A stretch of DNA of 64,000 nucleotides from Deinococcus planocerae (GCF_002869765.1 NZ_PNOR01000025.1:1-64000); one strand, 5' to 3'; positions 27,521 to 37,803 are shown, counted from the first letter of the stretch. Notes: generated by a model not told the origin, from the letters alone. Program-made: numbers and translations.

Positions 27521-28686
27521 TATCCCGTCCTTGCCTCCCGCAGCCGCCTGTCCAGCAGCGGCGCCAGTTGTCCGTCGAAGCGCGCCAGGAGCGGCCCCAG
27601 AATCGCTGTCAGCAGGACGTACACGGCGGCGAGGGGGCCCAGCGTGGGCACGAGGCCCAGACCCAGCCCGGCGATCAGGATGCTGAACTCGCCGCGCGGG
27701 ATCAGGGTCGCCCCGGCGCGGAAGCGGCCCCGCGTCTGCACCCCGGCGCGGGCGGCCCCCCACCACCCGGTGACGAACTTGGTGACGCTCGTGATGACGG
27801 CCAACAGCACGGCGGGCAGCAGGACGCCCGGCACGGTCCCCAGGTCGAGTTGCAGCCCGAAGAAGACGAAGAACACGGCGGCGAAGAGGTCGCGCAGCGG
27901 CTCGATCAGCCCGCGGGTGCGGTCGGCGACCTCTCCGGAGAGGGCGATGCCGACGAGGAAGGCGCCGATGGCCGCCGACACCCGCAGCAGGTCGGCCACT
28001 CCCGCCACGACGAGCACCAGCCCGAACACGCTCAGGAGCAGGGTCTCGTTGTTCCGCACGTTCACCACCCGGCTCAGGACGTGCCCGTAGCGCAGCGCCA
28101 GGAAAAATGCCAGCGCGAAGGCGTCCAGCGCCACGACCAGATTCACCCCGACCGCCGCCATCGTTCCGCCGATCAGGAGCGCGGCGACGACGGGCAGGTA
28201 GACCGCCATCGCCACGTCCTCCAGCACGCACACGGCCAGAACGACGGGCGTTTCGCGGTTACCCAGCCTCCCCAGGTCCGACAAGACCTTGCTGGCGATG
28301 CCGCTGGAGGTCAGGTAGGTGACGCCTCCCAGCAATACGGCCCCCAGGGGTGGGAACCCCAGCACCACCCCCGCCACCACCCCCGGTGTGAAGTTCAGCG
28401 CGAGGTCGAGCAGCCCGACCTGACGGTTCGCCCGCAGGTTGTCCCGCAGCTCCTGGCTGGTGTACTCCAGCCCCAGCGTGAAGAGCAGCAGCACCGCCCC
28501 GATCTCCGCCCCGACGTGGATGAACTCGCCCGGGGCGTCCCCCAGGCGCATGACGGCCCCGAGCACGATCCCCGTGAGGAGGTAGAGCGGAATGGGCGTG
28601 ATCCCCAGCCGCCCGGCGGCGCGGCCCACGAAGGCCAGGGCGAGGATGACCGCGCCGATTTCCAGGAACAGTTGACCGAGGGACAG
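27520..28686 (-). CDS. KefB/KhtU-like K+(Na+)/H+ antiporter
   Basis: The 388-residue CPA2 antiporter has about 12 TMs, including LFLEIGAVILALAFVGRAAGRLGITPIPLYLLTGIVLG at the N-terminus, FIHVGAEIGAVLLLFTLGLEYTS, and SAAIGAFLVGIALSG. No C-terminal TrkA-N domain is present; the TrkA-C partner is encoded separately upstream, as in KhtTU. The frame has no ATG, GTG or TTG upstream of GTG 28629, which would remove TM1. CTG at 28686, with GGAGG 7 bases upstream (28698-28694), restores the full N-terminus and is taken as the start. Confidence 0.85.
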   Translation of the reverse strand: MSLGQLFLEIGAVILALAFVGRAAGRLGITPIPLYLLTGIVLGAVMRLGDAPGEFIHVGAEIGAVLLLFTLGLEYTSQELRDNLRANRQVGLLDLALNFTPGVVAGVVLGFPPLGAVLLGGVTYLTSSGIASKVLSDLGRLGNRETPVVLAVCVLEDVAMAVYLPVVAALLIGGTMAAVGVNLVVALDAFALAFFLALRYGHVLSRVVNVRNNETLLLSVFGLVLVVAGVADLLRVSAAIGAFLVGIALSGEVADRTRGLIEPLRDLFAAVFFVFFGLQLDLGTVPGVLLPAVLLAVITSVTKFVTGWWGAARAGVQTRGRFRAGATLIPRGEFSILIAGLGLGLVPTLGPLAAVYVLLTAILGPLLARFDGQLAPLLDRRLREARTG

Positions 28687-28781
28687 AGGAGGGCCTCCAG
28701 GGGTGGGGAGCGGGCCGGAGCTGGGGCGCGCGGCGCTCGGTGAGGGGGAGGCTCAGAGAGGGGAGGTGGGGGCCGGGTGCC

Positions 28782-29270
28782 TCAGCCCTCGCCGCCCAGC
28801 AGCCGGGCCGCACGCACCACCCCGCCCGGCGTGCCGACCACGACCACGGTGTCGCCCGCCTCCAGCCCGAACTCGGGGCCGGGGGCGGGGATCGCCTGCC
28901 CGCTTCGCATGACCGCCACGATGCTCGTGCCCGTGCGGGTCCGCATCTGCGTTTCGCCCAGTGGGCGTCCGGCGAAAGGCGTGCCCTCGGCGAGAGGTAC
29001 CCAGTCCATCGCCAGCCCCTCGATGTCCTGGGTCAGCGTGTTCATGTGTCGGGTAATTGTGCTGCCGCCCAGCAGGTCGGCGACCGCCTCGGCCTCCTCG
29101 TCACTCAGCACGATGCTCTGCGCGCAGGCGTCCGGGTCGTCCCGCCGGGCCACGAAAATCTCGCGCCGCCCGTCCCGGTGCGTGATCACCCCCACCCGCT
29201 TGCCGAAGCGCCCGTCGAAATCGTGCCGCACGCCCACGCCCGGCAGTTGCGTTTCCTCCAGCTTGACCAT
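28782..29270 (-). CDS. TrkA-C domain regulator of the antiporter (KhtT-like)
   Basis: The 162-residue cytoplasmic protein has an N-terminal region (VKLEETQLPGVGVRHDF, ITHRDGRREIFV) and a C-terminal TrkA-C domain (LAEGTPFAGRPLGETQMRTRTGTSIVAVMRSGQAIPAPGPEFGLEAGDTVVVVGT), which binds nucleotides such as c-di-AMP in relatives. It regulates the antiporter encoded 95 bases downstream. ATG 29270 is leaderless. Confidence 0.88.
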   Translation of the reverse strand: MVKLEETQLPGVGVRHDFDGRFGKRVGVITHRDGRREIFVARRDDPDACAQSIVLSDEEAEAVADLLGGSTITRHMNTLTQDIEGLAMDWVPLAEGTPFAGRPLGETQMRTRTGTSIVAVMRSGQAIPAPGPEFGLEAGDTVVVVGTPGGVVRAARLLGGEG

Positions 29271-29276
29271 AGGCGC

Positions 29277-29282
29277 AGCATA
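29277..29282 (-). promoter_or_regulatory. -10 box of the khtT-like gene (leaderless)
   Basis: TATGCT with a 6-base spacer to ATG 29270. Confidence 0.6.
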
Positions 29283-29421
29283 GGGCGGGACGAGCCGCGG
29301 CGCAGCGAGGGAGGTGCCCGTCCGCGCCCCAGCGGCAAGACCTGTCATTTGCCAGGCGTCACCGCCACCTGAACAGGCAAGCTCACGGTACGGGTGCAGA
29401 AGACACGCGAGACTGGCACCC

Positions 29422-30696
29422 ATGAACGTTCCCCCTCCCCGCCCGCAGACGATGGCGGAAAAAATCCTCTCGCGGCGCGGCGACCGAACCGTCTACGCCG
29501 GGGACCTCGCCGTCGTGGAGGTCGATCAGGTCATGGTCGTGGACTCCATCGCGCAGAGCTTCATTCAGAGGATGGAGCAGGACCTCGCTGCCCGCCCCAA
29601 GTACCCGGAGCGCGTCTCCATCGTGATCGACCACGTGGCCCCCGCCTCCACCGTCAGCGTCGCGCAGGCGCAGAAGGAGGCGCGCGAGTACGCCGCGCAG
29701 GCGGGTGTCCGGCTCTTCGACGTGGGGCGCGGCATCTGCCATCAGGTGTTGATGGAAGAACGCCTCGCGCAACCCGGCTGGATCGTCCTGGGTTCGGACA
29801 GCCACTCGACGACCTACGGGGCGGTGGCCGTCTTCGGCACGGGGATGGGCGCGACCGACATCGCCCTCGCCGCCGCGAGCGGCAAGACGTGGCTCAAGGT
29901 GCCCGAGAGCGTGAAGGTCACCTTCGTGGGCGAGTTGCGACCCGGCGTGACCGCTAAGGACGCCGCCCTGGAGATGATCCGCGTCCTGGGGGCAGACGGT
30001 GCCACCTACCAGAGCGTCGAGATTCACGCCGGAGACCGCTTCACGCGCGGCGAGCGAATGACGCTGGCGAACCTGTGCGTGGAGGCGGGCGCGAAGGCGG
30101 GCCTCGTCGTTCCCGGTGGCGAGATTTTGACGGGCTACGGCTACGACATTCCCGACTGGGTATACCCCGACCCCGGCGCCACCTACGTTCAGGACGTGAC
30201 CATCGACCTCGCCGCCCTGCGCCCTCGCATGAGTGCGCCCTCGGAGGTGGACAACGTTCACGACGTGTCCGAGCTGCGCGGCCTGAAGGTCGATCAGGTC
30301 TTCATCGGCACCTGCACGAACGGGCGGCTGGAGGACCTGCACGCCGCCGCCGAGGTGTTGAAGGGCCAGCGGGTCGATCCCTCCACCCGCCTCCTCGTCA
30401 TCCCGGCGAGCAGCGAGGTCATGGAGGCGGCGATGGGGGACGGCACCCTCCTCACGCTGATGCAGGCGGGCGCGGTGCTGGGCACGCCGGGCTGCGGGCC
30501 GTGCATGGGCCGTCACCAGGGCGTGCTCGCCCCCGGTGAGGTTTGCGTCTCGACCTCCAACCGCAACTTCATCGGGCGGATGGGCGACAAGGACGCGAAA
30601 ATCTACCTCGCCTCGCCCGCGGTGGCGGCGGCGACGGCGGTGATGGGACGGATCGCATTGCCGGAAGATGTGCTTAGAAAGCCTATACCCGTATGA
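29422..30696 (+). CDS. lysT: Homoaconitase large subunit (LysT)
   Basis: With LysU it isomerises homocitrate to homoisocitrate in the AAA lysine pathway. The 424-residue protein is an aconitase-fold subunit with VIDHVAPASTVS, LGSDSHSTTYGAVAVFGTGMGATD, and the 4Fe-4S Cys ligands in FIGTCTNGR and GCGPCMGRH. It is the short two-subunit form, so LeuC is the main alternative; proximity to LysW/LysX favours LysT. ATG 29422 begins the protein; an in-frame extension upstream lacks similarity. Its stop overlaps the next ORF (ATGA). Confidence 0.9.
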   Translation: MNVPPPRPQTMAEKILSRRGDRTVYAGDLAVVEVDQVMVVDSIAQSFIQRMEQDLAARPKYPERVSIVIDHVAPASTVSVAQAQKEAREYAAQAGVRLFDVGRGICHQVLMEERLAQPGWIVLGSDSHSTTYGAVAVFGTGMGATDIALAAASGKTWLKVPESVKVTFVGELRPGVTAKDAALEMIRVLGADGATYQSVEIHAGDRFTRGERMTLANLCVEAGAKAGLVVPGGEILTGYGYDIPDWVYPDPGATYVQDVTIDLAALRPRMSAPSEVDNVHDVSELRGLKVDQVFIGTCTNGRLEDLHAAAEVLKGQRVDPSTRLLVIPASSEVMEAAMGDGTLLTLMQAGAVLGTPGCGPCMGRHQGVLAPGEVCVSTSNRNFIGRMGDKDAKIYLASPAVAAATAVMGRIALPEDVLRKPIPV

Positions 30697-31400
30697 TCGT
30701 CGTCGGGTATGTCCTAATTGAAGGACATTCGCGAACGGAATGGATGCATTCAAGCGTGCCAGAAACCGTTTACACGCCAACAGAGTGTGTTTGCACGCTC
30801 CACCCTTCTAATCTGGCTTTAACGTGGATGGAAGATTCACAAACTAAGACAGTCTACATGGAAGGGCTTCGGCTAGATCAAGAAGAGAGGCAAAAGTTTC
30901 AGGCAGAGGTCGATAAGCTCTGTAATGATTCATTATGGGGGACTGACGGCGTATTCTCTGAGTACATGCCTGCTGCCAACTTCCTGAATAGATGGTTTCA
31001 GGGACGCCCCGATGTAGGCCTATACGAGTTGTCGATTCCTGATGATCTGCTTCCCAGTTTCCTCGATGCTACTGCGCCCCCTGCTAGCAACACGCTGCTA
31101 ACCGGAAAACATCTTGCGGCACAAAAAGCCGCCCTTCCTTTTCCTGGTACCAAAGCTCTCGGGTTTGAAGTGTGGGGAGTACAGCCTTGGGGTGATATGC
31201 ACACTTCCGTCTGTTACGACGTGCGTGATGGGTTCGTTCGTGATCTAGGCGCGACTTTCAATAGATGGGGCCTGCTGCCAACCTTAGAACTCGCACGAGA
31301 AGCTGCAATCATGAACAACGATGCGGAGGGTGGCTCGGTAGGGGACAGCTATTGGTTCCCCATTCAAATCGCAGAGATATCGGTTGAAGCGAAGATTTAA
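30693..31400 (+). CDS. Low-GC orphan gene inserted between lysT and lysU
   Basis: The 235-residue protein has no signal peptide or TM and no motif I recognise. It is rich in Trp and aromatic residues (SVPETVYTPTECVCTLHPS, LGFEVWGVQPWGDMHTSVCYDV, GDSYWFPIQIAEISVEAKI). Codon use is close to 50% GC, very different from flanking lysine genes. Its ATG overlaps the lysT stop (ATGA), so it could be read by coupled translation; later starts are possible. It separates two subunits that are usually adjacent, so it looks like an acquired gene. An immunity-like or defence-related role is speculation. Confidence 0.65.
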   Translation: MIVVGYVLIEGHSRTEWMHSSVPETVYTPTECVCTLHPSNLALTWMEDSQTKTVYMEGLRLDQEERQKFQAEVDKLCNDSLWGTDGVFSEYMPAANFLNRWFQGRPDVGLYELSIPDDLLPSFLDATAPPASNTLLTGKHLAAQKAALPFPGTKALGFEVWGVQPWGDMHTSVCYDVRDGFVRDLGATFNRWGLLPTLELAREAAIMNNDAEGGSVGDSYWFPIQIAEISVEAKI

Positions 31401-31463
31401 TTTTATTGTTGACCCTCTGCATCACCCTCGTCCCTGCCATTCAGAAAGAAAGAGGCAAATCCC

Positions 31464-31961
31464 ATGCCCCGAGTCTGGAAATTCGGCGACAGTGTGAACA
31501 CCGACGACATCCTCCCCGGCAAGTTCGCCCCCTTCATGGCAGGTGAGGACCTGTTCCAGACCTTCGCCTTCCACTACATCCGCCCGGAGTTCGCCTCGCA
31601 GGTGCGGCCCGGCGACGTGCTGATCGGCGGGCGCAACTGGGGCCTGGGCTCCAGCCGCGAGTACGCCCCGCAGGCCCTCAAGAAGTTGCAGGTGGGCGGC
31701 ATCATCGCGCCCAGCTTCGCCCGCATCCACTACCGCAACCTGCTCAACCTGGGCATCCCCGCCTTCGAGGCCGACCTGACGGGTGTGCTCGAAGACGGCG
31801 ACGAGGTGACGCTGGACGTGGCCTCCGGGGTGCTCACGCGCGGCACCGAGACCTTCCAGCTCCCCCCGCCCCCCGCGTTCCTGACCGAGGCGCTGCGGGA
31901 GGGGAGCATCCTCGCCTTCTTCAAGAAGTACGGGCGTTTTCCCGGCGAACCCGCCGAGTAG
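31464..31961 (+). CDS. lysU: Homoaconitase small subunit (LysU)
   Basis: The 165-residue swivel-domain subunit starts MPRVWKFGDSVNTDDILPGKF and has GDVLIGGRNWGLGSSREYAPQALK, the signature that binds substrate in the small subunits of (homo)aconitase and isopropylmalate isomerase. Its large partner is LysT, 767 bases upstream, with a foreign gene in between. AAAGAGG lies about 10 bases before the ATG. LeuD is the alternative assignment. Confidence 0.9.
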   Translation: MPRVWKFGDSVNTDDILPGKFAPFMAGEDLFQTFAFHYIRPEFASQVRPGDVLIGGRNWGLGSSREYAPQALKKLQVGGIIAPSFARIHYRNLLNLGIPAFEADLTGVLEDGDEVTLDVASGVLTRGTETFQLPPPPAFLTEALREGSILAFFKKYGRFPGEPAE

Positions 31962-31994
31962 CCCCCTCATCACTCATCCCCCATTCCTCCTCAC

Positions 31995-32000
31995 TACACT
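31995..32000 (+). promoter_or_regulatory. -10 box of the zinc-ribbon/lysW/lysX genes (leaderless)
   Basis: TACACT with a 6-base spacer to ATG 32007; no ribosome site. It may drive the zinc-ribbon gene, lysW and lysX together. Confidence 0.65.
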
Positions 32001-32006
32001 CTGGGC

Positions 32007-32354
32007 ATGGCAACCCTGGAAATCGACTGCCCCGTGTGCGCGGAGGTTCTCGAACTCACCGACGAGGACCGCGCCGATCTGGCCGTCGGCGACGTGATCG
32101 TGTGCGACTCGTGCAACGCCGAGATGGAAGTCACCCGCAACGAGGGCGGCGAGGACTTCGAGCTGGAACTCCTCGGCATCCTCACCGTCTGCCCCAACTG
32201 CGGCGAGGAGTTCGACGTGACCGACGACATGCTCGCCGCCGCACCCACCGTCCAGGGCGCAGACGGTGTGGAGGTCAGCGTCGTCACCTGCCCCCACTGC
32301 CGCGCCCGCATCGAGCTGGAGTTCGAGGACGAGGACGGCTCCCGCGCGGGCTAG
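32007..32354 (+). CDS. Tandem zinc-ribbon protein, LysW-like
   Basis: The 115-residue acidic protein has two CxxC...CxxC ribbons: Cys8, 11, 33, 36 (CPVC and CDSC) and Cys62, 65, 95, 98 (CPNC and CPHC). The first ribbon, with LELTDEDRADLAVGDVIVCDSCNAEMEV, resembles the zinc ribbon of Thermus-type LysW, but the EDWGE attachment tail is absent. The sequence ends EDEDGSRAG. It lies 57 bases before a LysW that has no Cys. A helper or structural role in carrier-protein chemistry is an inference; a general zinc-ribbon regulator is the alternative. Confidence 0.8.
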   Translation: MATLEIDCPVCAEVLELTDEDRADLAVGDVIVCDSCNAEMEVTRNEGGEDFELELLGILTVCPNCGEEFDVTDDMLAAAPTVQGADGVEVSVVTCPHCRARIELEFEDEDGSRAG

Positions 32355-32411
32355 GCAACCCCTCCGGCCTAAGGCAGCCTGAGTTAACCTGTCAACCGCA
32401 AGGAGAACGCC

Positions 32412-32585
32412 ATGCCGACCATTCAATTTGAAAACCCGGAGACGGGCGCGACCATCGAACTCACCGATCCCGAACTCGGCGAACTCGTCATCGACGACGA
32501 GACGGGCGTGGAGTACGAGGTGGTGTCCATCGACCCCCCGCGCCTGGAGCAGGCCCCGCAGGAAGCGGAGGACTGGGGCGAGTAA
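32412..32585 (+). CDS. lysW: Alpha-aminoadipate carrier protein LysW, cysteine-free
   Basis: The 57-residue acidic protein ends in EAEDWGE, the hallmark of LysW. The gamma-carboxyl of its terminal Glu is joined to the amino group of alpha-aminoadipate, so that LysZ, LysY and LysJ act on the bound intermediate. The body (ELGELVIDDETGVEYEVVSIDPPRLE) follows the Thermus LysW pattern, but the positions where zinc-ligand Cys are expected hold other residues, and there is no Cys at all. AAGGAG at 32400-32405 is 6 bases from the ATG. lysX follows after a hairpin. Confidence 0.92.
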   Translation: MPTIQFENPETGATIELTDPELGELVIDDETGVEYEVVSIDPPRLEQAPQEAEDWGE

Positions 32586-32589
32586 GGCG

Positions 32590-32645
32590 CTTTCAGCCGT
32601 CAGCGGTCGGCTCTCAGCCCCGTGCTGACGGCTGACCGCTGAAAG
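32590..32645. terminator. Nested inverted repeat between lysW and lysX
   Basis: CTTTCAGC (32590-32597) pairs with GCTGAAAG (32638-32645), and AGCCGTCAGC (32595-32604) with GCTGACGGCT (32624-32633). These reiterated TCAGC words form a third repeat family. As lysX follows on the same strand, it may attenuate readthrough or set the LysW:LysX ratio. Confidence 0.65.
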
Positions 32646-32668
32646 CTGACTGCCTCCCCCTACACCTT

Positions 32669-33520
32669 ATGGCCGACCTCGCCATCATCTACGACCGCAT
32701 CCGCCCCGACGAGAAGATGCTCTTCGCGGCGCTCGACGCTCTCGGCGTGCCCTACGACAAGGTGTACGCGCCGCAGCTCAGGGTGACTTTCGACGACGCC
32801 GGGCGCGCCGGGGTGCCGTGGCGCGTCGCCCTCGAGCGCTGCGTGAGCCAGTCGCGCGGGCACGGGGTCACGCGGGCGCTGGAAGGGCTCGGCGTCCGCG
32901 TCGTGAATCCCTCCCATGTCATCGAGCTGTGCGGCGACAAGCTCGCCACGAACGCCGCGCTGGCCCGCGCCGGGCTGCCCACGCCGCGCACGGGGGTCGC
33001 CTTCGACGGGGAGGCGGCGCTCGCCCTCATCGAGGAGCTGGGCTACCCGGTCGTCCTCAAGCCCACCGTGGGCTCGTGGGGACGGATGGTCAGCCGCATC
33101 AATGACCGCGACGCCGCCGAGGCGGTCATCGAGCACAAGGAGGTGCTGGGCGGGCCTCAGCACGGCATCTTCTATGTGCAGGAAATGATCGCCAAGCCGG
33201 GCCGCGACATCCGCGCCTTCGTCGTGGGCGGCGAGTGCATCGGCGCGATCTACCGCACCTCCGAGCACTGGATCACGAACACGGCGCGGGGGGCCACGGC
33301 GAGCAACTGCCCGGTCACACCCGAGATCGAGGGGCTCGCCCTCCGGGCCGCCGCCGCCGTCCACGGCGAGATCGTCGCCATCGACCTCGTGGAGGACCCG
33401 GGGCGGGGCCTGCTCGTCATCGAGATCAACCACACGATGGAATTCAAGAATTCGGTGAGCACGACGGGTGTGGACATTCCCCGCCGGATGGGCGAGTACG
33501 CCCTCGGTCTGCTCGGTTAG
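32669..33520 (+). CDS. lysX: LysW-lysine/aminoadipate ligase LysX
   Basis: LysX uses ATP to attach alpha-aminoadipate to the C-terminal Glu of LysW. The 283-residue ATP-grasp protein of the RimK family has [63 protein letters not shown] (ATP-binding strand and loop), [19 protein letters not shown] and [13 protein letters not shown] (metal ligands). No clear SD precedes the ATG, and the upstream TACACC is only 2 bases away, so its translation mode is unclear. Confidence 0.94.
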   Translation: MADLAIIYDRIRPDEKMLFAALDALGVPYDKVYAPQLRVTFDDAGRAGVPWRVALERCVSQSRGHGVTRALEGLGVRVVNPSHVIELCGDKLATNAALARAGLPTPRTGVAFDGEAALALIEELGYPVVLKPTVGSWGRMVSRINDRDAAEAVIEHKEVLGGPQHGIFYVQEMIAKPGRDIRAFVVGGECIGAIYRTSEHWITNTARGATASNCPVTPEIEGLALRAAAAVHGEIVAIDLVEDPGRGLLVIEINHTMEFKNSVSTTGVDIPRRMGEYALGLLG

Positions 33521-34090
33521 GTGACAGGCTGGGGCATCATCGCCCCCCGGCTCGTCTCCAACCTGCGGCGGTTTTCCTGTGGAGAGGGGGCCGCTGCTTA
33601 CCTCGGCCTGGTCTGCGCCCTGTTCCCCAACTGGCCCTGACGAGCGACGACCGCCGCTTCCAATTCACCCGACCACAGGGAGCCGGGACTTTCTGCCCCT
33701 CACCGTCAACGCCTGGGCCATCGTCACGAAAGGGGGGACGCGGAGGGCGTGCCGACGTGGTGGCCCATCCGCACACCCTGAGCTTCGCCCACAAGGGTCA
33801 CGACGCGCCGGAATCGGCTCCGGGGCTGGCACAGTCCCCCGTATCCTTCGTCCTCGAACATCGGGAACGCCTGATCACCCGTGTCCTCGCTTTGGCGGGG
33901 CGAGAATTCGCGGCCTGCCGGGCCAGTCACAACACCCTCGCCTCTGCCCTAACTCTCGATGCTGCGGCGCGAGGACAGGTGCCGGTGAAGGTTGCGTTCG
34001 TCGGCGTCACCCGCCCACACCGCTCGGCCTGTTTGTCAGCTTGACCCGCCGCTCAGTGTGAAGCATCATACCATCTTATGAGTCAAACCC
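33521..34090. other. 570-base gap with no recognised gene
   Basis: Several frames stay open here because of high GC, but none shows a recognisable domain or start signal. One plus-strand frame (about 33750-34044) has a somewhat protein-like stretch containing LEHRERLITRVLALAGREFAAC and might be a gene remnant. A TTGACC at 34041-34046 and AT-rich sequence at 34060-34095 probably belong to the marR promoter. Confidence 0.4.
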
Positions 34091-34104
34091 TTTCAAGCTT
34101 GCAA
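34091..34104. promoter_or_regulatory. Putative MarR operator
   Basis: TTTCAAGCTTGCAA is a near-perfect palindrome centred on CAAGCTTG, 3 bases before the marR start. MarR proteins usually autoregulate through such sites; which regulator binds here is inferred from position only. Confidence 0.5.
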
Positions 34105-34106
34105 CC

Positions 34107-34624
34107 ATGACCGATCCGCTGGCGCAGGCCAACGCCCCGAACGATGCCCACCAGGCCAGTGCCGATGCCGCCCGGCTGGCGGCGGAGATGCGGCGACTGC
34201 ACCGACTCATCAGCAGCCGGGTGCTGCTGAACATGCAAGACGAGTTGCAGGGCCACGAGCTGAGCTTTACCCAGATGACGGTGATGCACCAGCTCCGCGC
34301 GCAGGCCCCCCTGACCGTCACGGCGCTCGCCGACCGCGCCCGCCTGAGCCTGCCCGCGATGAGCCACCTCGTCGAGCGGCTGGTGCGCCGGGGGCTCGCC
34401 GAGCGGCGGGAGAACCCGGACAACCGCCGCGAGAAGCTCGTCGCCCTGACCGTCCAGGGTCAGGACATCGTGAACCGGATGGACGCGCAGTTTATCGGCG
34501 CCTACGAGACTGCCTTCAGCCGGGTAAGACCCGAGACGATCCGCGCCGCCGCCGCCGCCGTGCGCGCGCTGGTGGCCGAGGTCGGCCCCGGCCCCGACTG
34601 TACCCCCCCCTCCCAGGAGAACCC

Positions 34625-34628
<4 letters not shown>
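34107..34628 (+). CDS. MarR-family transcriptional regulator
   Basis: The 173-residue protein has the winged-helix core of the family: [67 protein letters not shown], with recognition helix [14 protein letters not shown] and the wing DNRREK. Flanking helices would form the dimer. It overlaps the efflux pump gene by ATGA, so it probably represses its own operon and responds to a pump substrate. Confidence 0.92.
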
Positions 34629-36508
<1,880 letters not shown>

Positions 36509-36528
36509 GGGCCGGAAGTCGCGGGAAA

Positions 36529-36565
36529 GGGGGCGGGCGTGGACGCGGGGTTCACGCCCGCCCCC
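36529..36565 (+). terminator. Terminator of the marR-emrB operon
   Basis: GGGGGCGGGCGTG (36529-36541) pairs perfectly with CACGCCCGCCCCC (36553-36565), a 13-bp stem 21 bases after the stop. Confidence 0.75.
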
Positions 36566-36584
36566 GTCCCTTGCCCCCACGCTC

Positions 36585-36590
36585 TACCCT
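36585..36590 (+). promoter_or_regulatory. -10 box of alaX (leaderless)
   Basis: TACCCT with a 7-base spacer to ATG 36598; no ribosome site. Confidence 0.6.
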
Positions 36591-36597
36591 GACGCCC

Positions 36598-37803
36598 ATG
36601 ACCCGCCCCCTGTTCCGCGAAGACCCGGCCCTCCTCACCTTCGGCGCGACCGTGACGGAGGTGCGGGAGAGGGCCGTCGCCCTCGACGCCACCGCCTTCT
36701 ATCCCGAGGGCGGCGGGCAGAACGGGGACGCGGGCCGGCTGCGCTGGGACGGGGGAGAGGTCCGCGTGCGGGACACCCGCAAGGGCGAGGGCGGCGTGGT
36801 CTGGCACGAGCTGGAGGACGCGGGGCCGGAGGTCGGCACGCCCGTCACGGGCGAGGTGAACGCGGCGCGGCGGTGGCGGAACTCGGGGCGGCACAGCGGC
36901 GAGCACCTCCTCGCGCAGGCCTTCCACCGGATCAGCCCCGCCTTCGGGGTGGCGGCGGTGAGTATGCGGAATCCGGAGTCCACCCTCGACCTGCACGGCG
37001 ACCCCTCCGAGGCCGACGTGCGCGCCGCCGAGACCCTGCTGCGCGAGACGCTCGCCCGCACGCCCCTGACGCTCGACACGCCCACGGTGCCGAGCGCGGA
37101 ACTGCACCGCTACCCGCTGCGGCGGGAGGCGAAGGTGGAGGGCGACGTGCGGCTGGTGATCTTCCGCGACCCGGAGGGCGTGCCCTTCGACGTGAGCGCG
37201 TGCGGGGGCACGCACGTCCCCCACGCCGCGATGGCCGCGCCCGTGGTTGTCCTGCGGACCGAGCGCATCCGGGGCGGGCTGACCCGCGTGTCTTTCATGG
37301 CGGGGGAGGAGGCTGCCCAGTACCTGGGCGGGGTATACGCGGAGAGCCGGGCGCTGGCGCAGGACTTCAGCATTCCGGTGGAGCGTCTGCCGGAGCGGGT
37401 GGCGGCCCTGACGGAAGAGCGGGCCACCCTGAAGGGGGAGACCGCCACGCTGCGCCAGCGCCTCGCCCACACGCTCGTGCGGCAGGTGCCCGCCCGTGAG
37501 GTCGGCGGCGTCCCCCTGCGCGAGGTGACGCTCGACGACGTGGCCCTGCTGCCCCTGGTCCTGACGGACGTGCCCCGGGACGAGGTGGTGGCCGCCCTCG
37601 CCCCCGGCGGACGCTGCGGCGTCGGCAGCGCGCGGGAGGACGTGCCCGCCGGCACCCTGCTGGGCCGGGCGCTGGAGGCCGCGGGCGGCAAGGGGGGCGG
37701 TCGGCCCGCGCTCGCCCAGGGGACGACCCTGGAGCCTGAGGCGTTTCTGGAGGCCGTGCGGGGGGCCCTGCTCGCGTCCCGGTGGGCGGGGCAGGAGGCC
37801 TGA
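36598..37803 (+). CDS. alaX: Alanyl-tRNA editing protein AlaX (long form with DHHA1)
   Basis: This trans-editing enzyme hydrolyses Ser-tRNA(Ala) or Gly-tRNA(Ala). The 401-residue protein has an N-terminal beta-barrel (AFYPEGGGQNGDAG), the editing site HSGEHLL with paired His, the Cys and His of SACGGTHV, a coiled-coil linker (about 250-300) and a C-terminal DHHA1 domain (GRCGVGSARED, GGKGGGRPALAQG). It matches AlaRS without the catalytic domain. The DHHA1-bearing form is the AlaX-L type. Confidence 0.9.
   Translation: MTRPLFREDPALLTFGATVTEVRERAVALDATAFYPEGGGQNGDAGRLRWDGGEVRVRDTRKGEGGVVWHELEDAGPEVGTPVTGEVNAARRWRNSGRHSGEHLLAQAFHRISPAFGVAAVSMRNPESTLDLHGDPSEADVRAAETLLRETLARTPLTLDTPTVPSAELHRYPLRREAKVEGDVRLVIFRDPEGVPFDVSACGGTHVPHAAMAAPVVVLRTERIRGGLTRVSFMAGEEAAQYLGGVYAESRALAQDFSIPVERLPERVAALTEERATLKGETATLRQRLAHTLVRQVPAREVGGVPLREVTLDDVALLPLVLTDVPRDEVVAALAPGGRCGVGSAREDVPAGTLLGRALEAAGGKGGGRPALAQGTTLEPEAFLEAVRGALLASRWAGQEA

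Noticed and set aside
33235..34044. Long plus-strand frame running through lysX into the gap before marR
   Set aside because: It is out of frame with lysX and shows no domain; only the last part might be a remnant.
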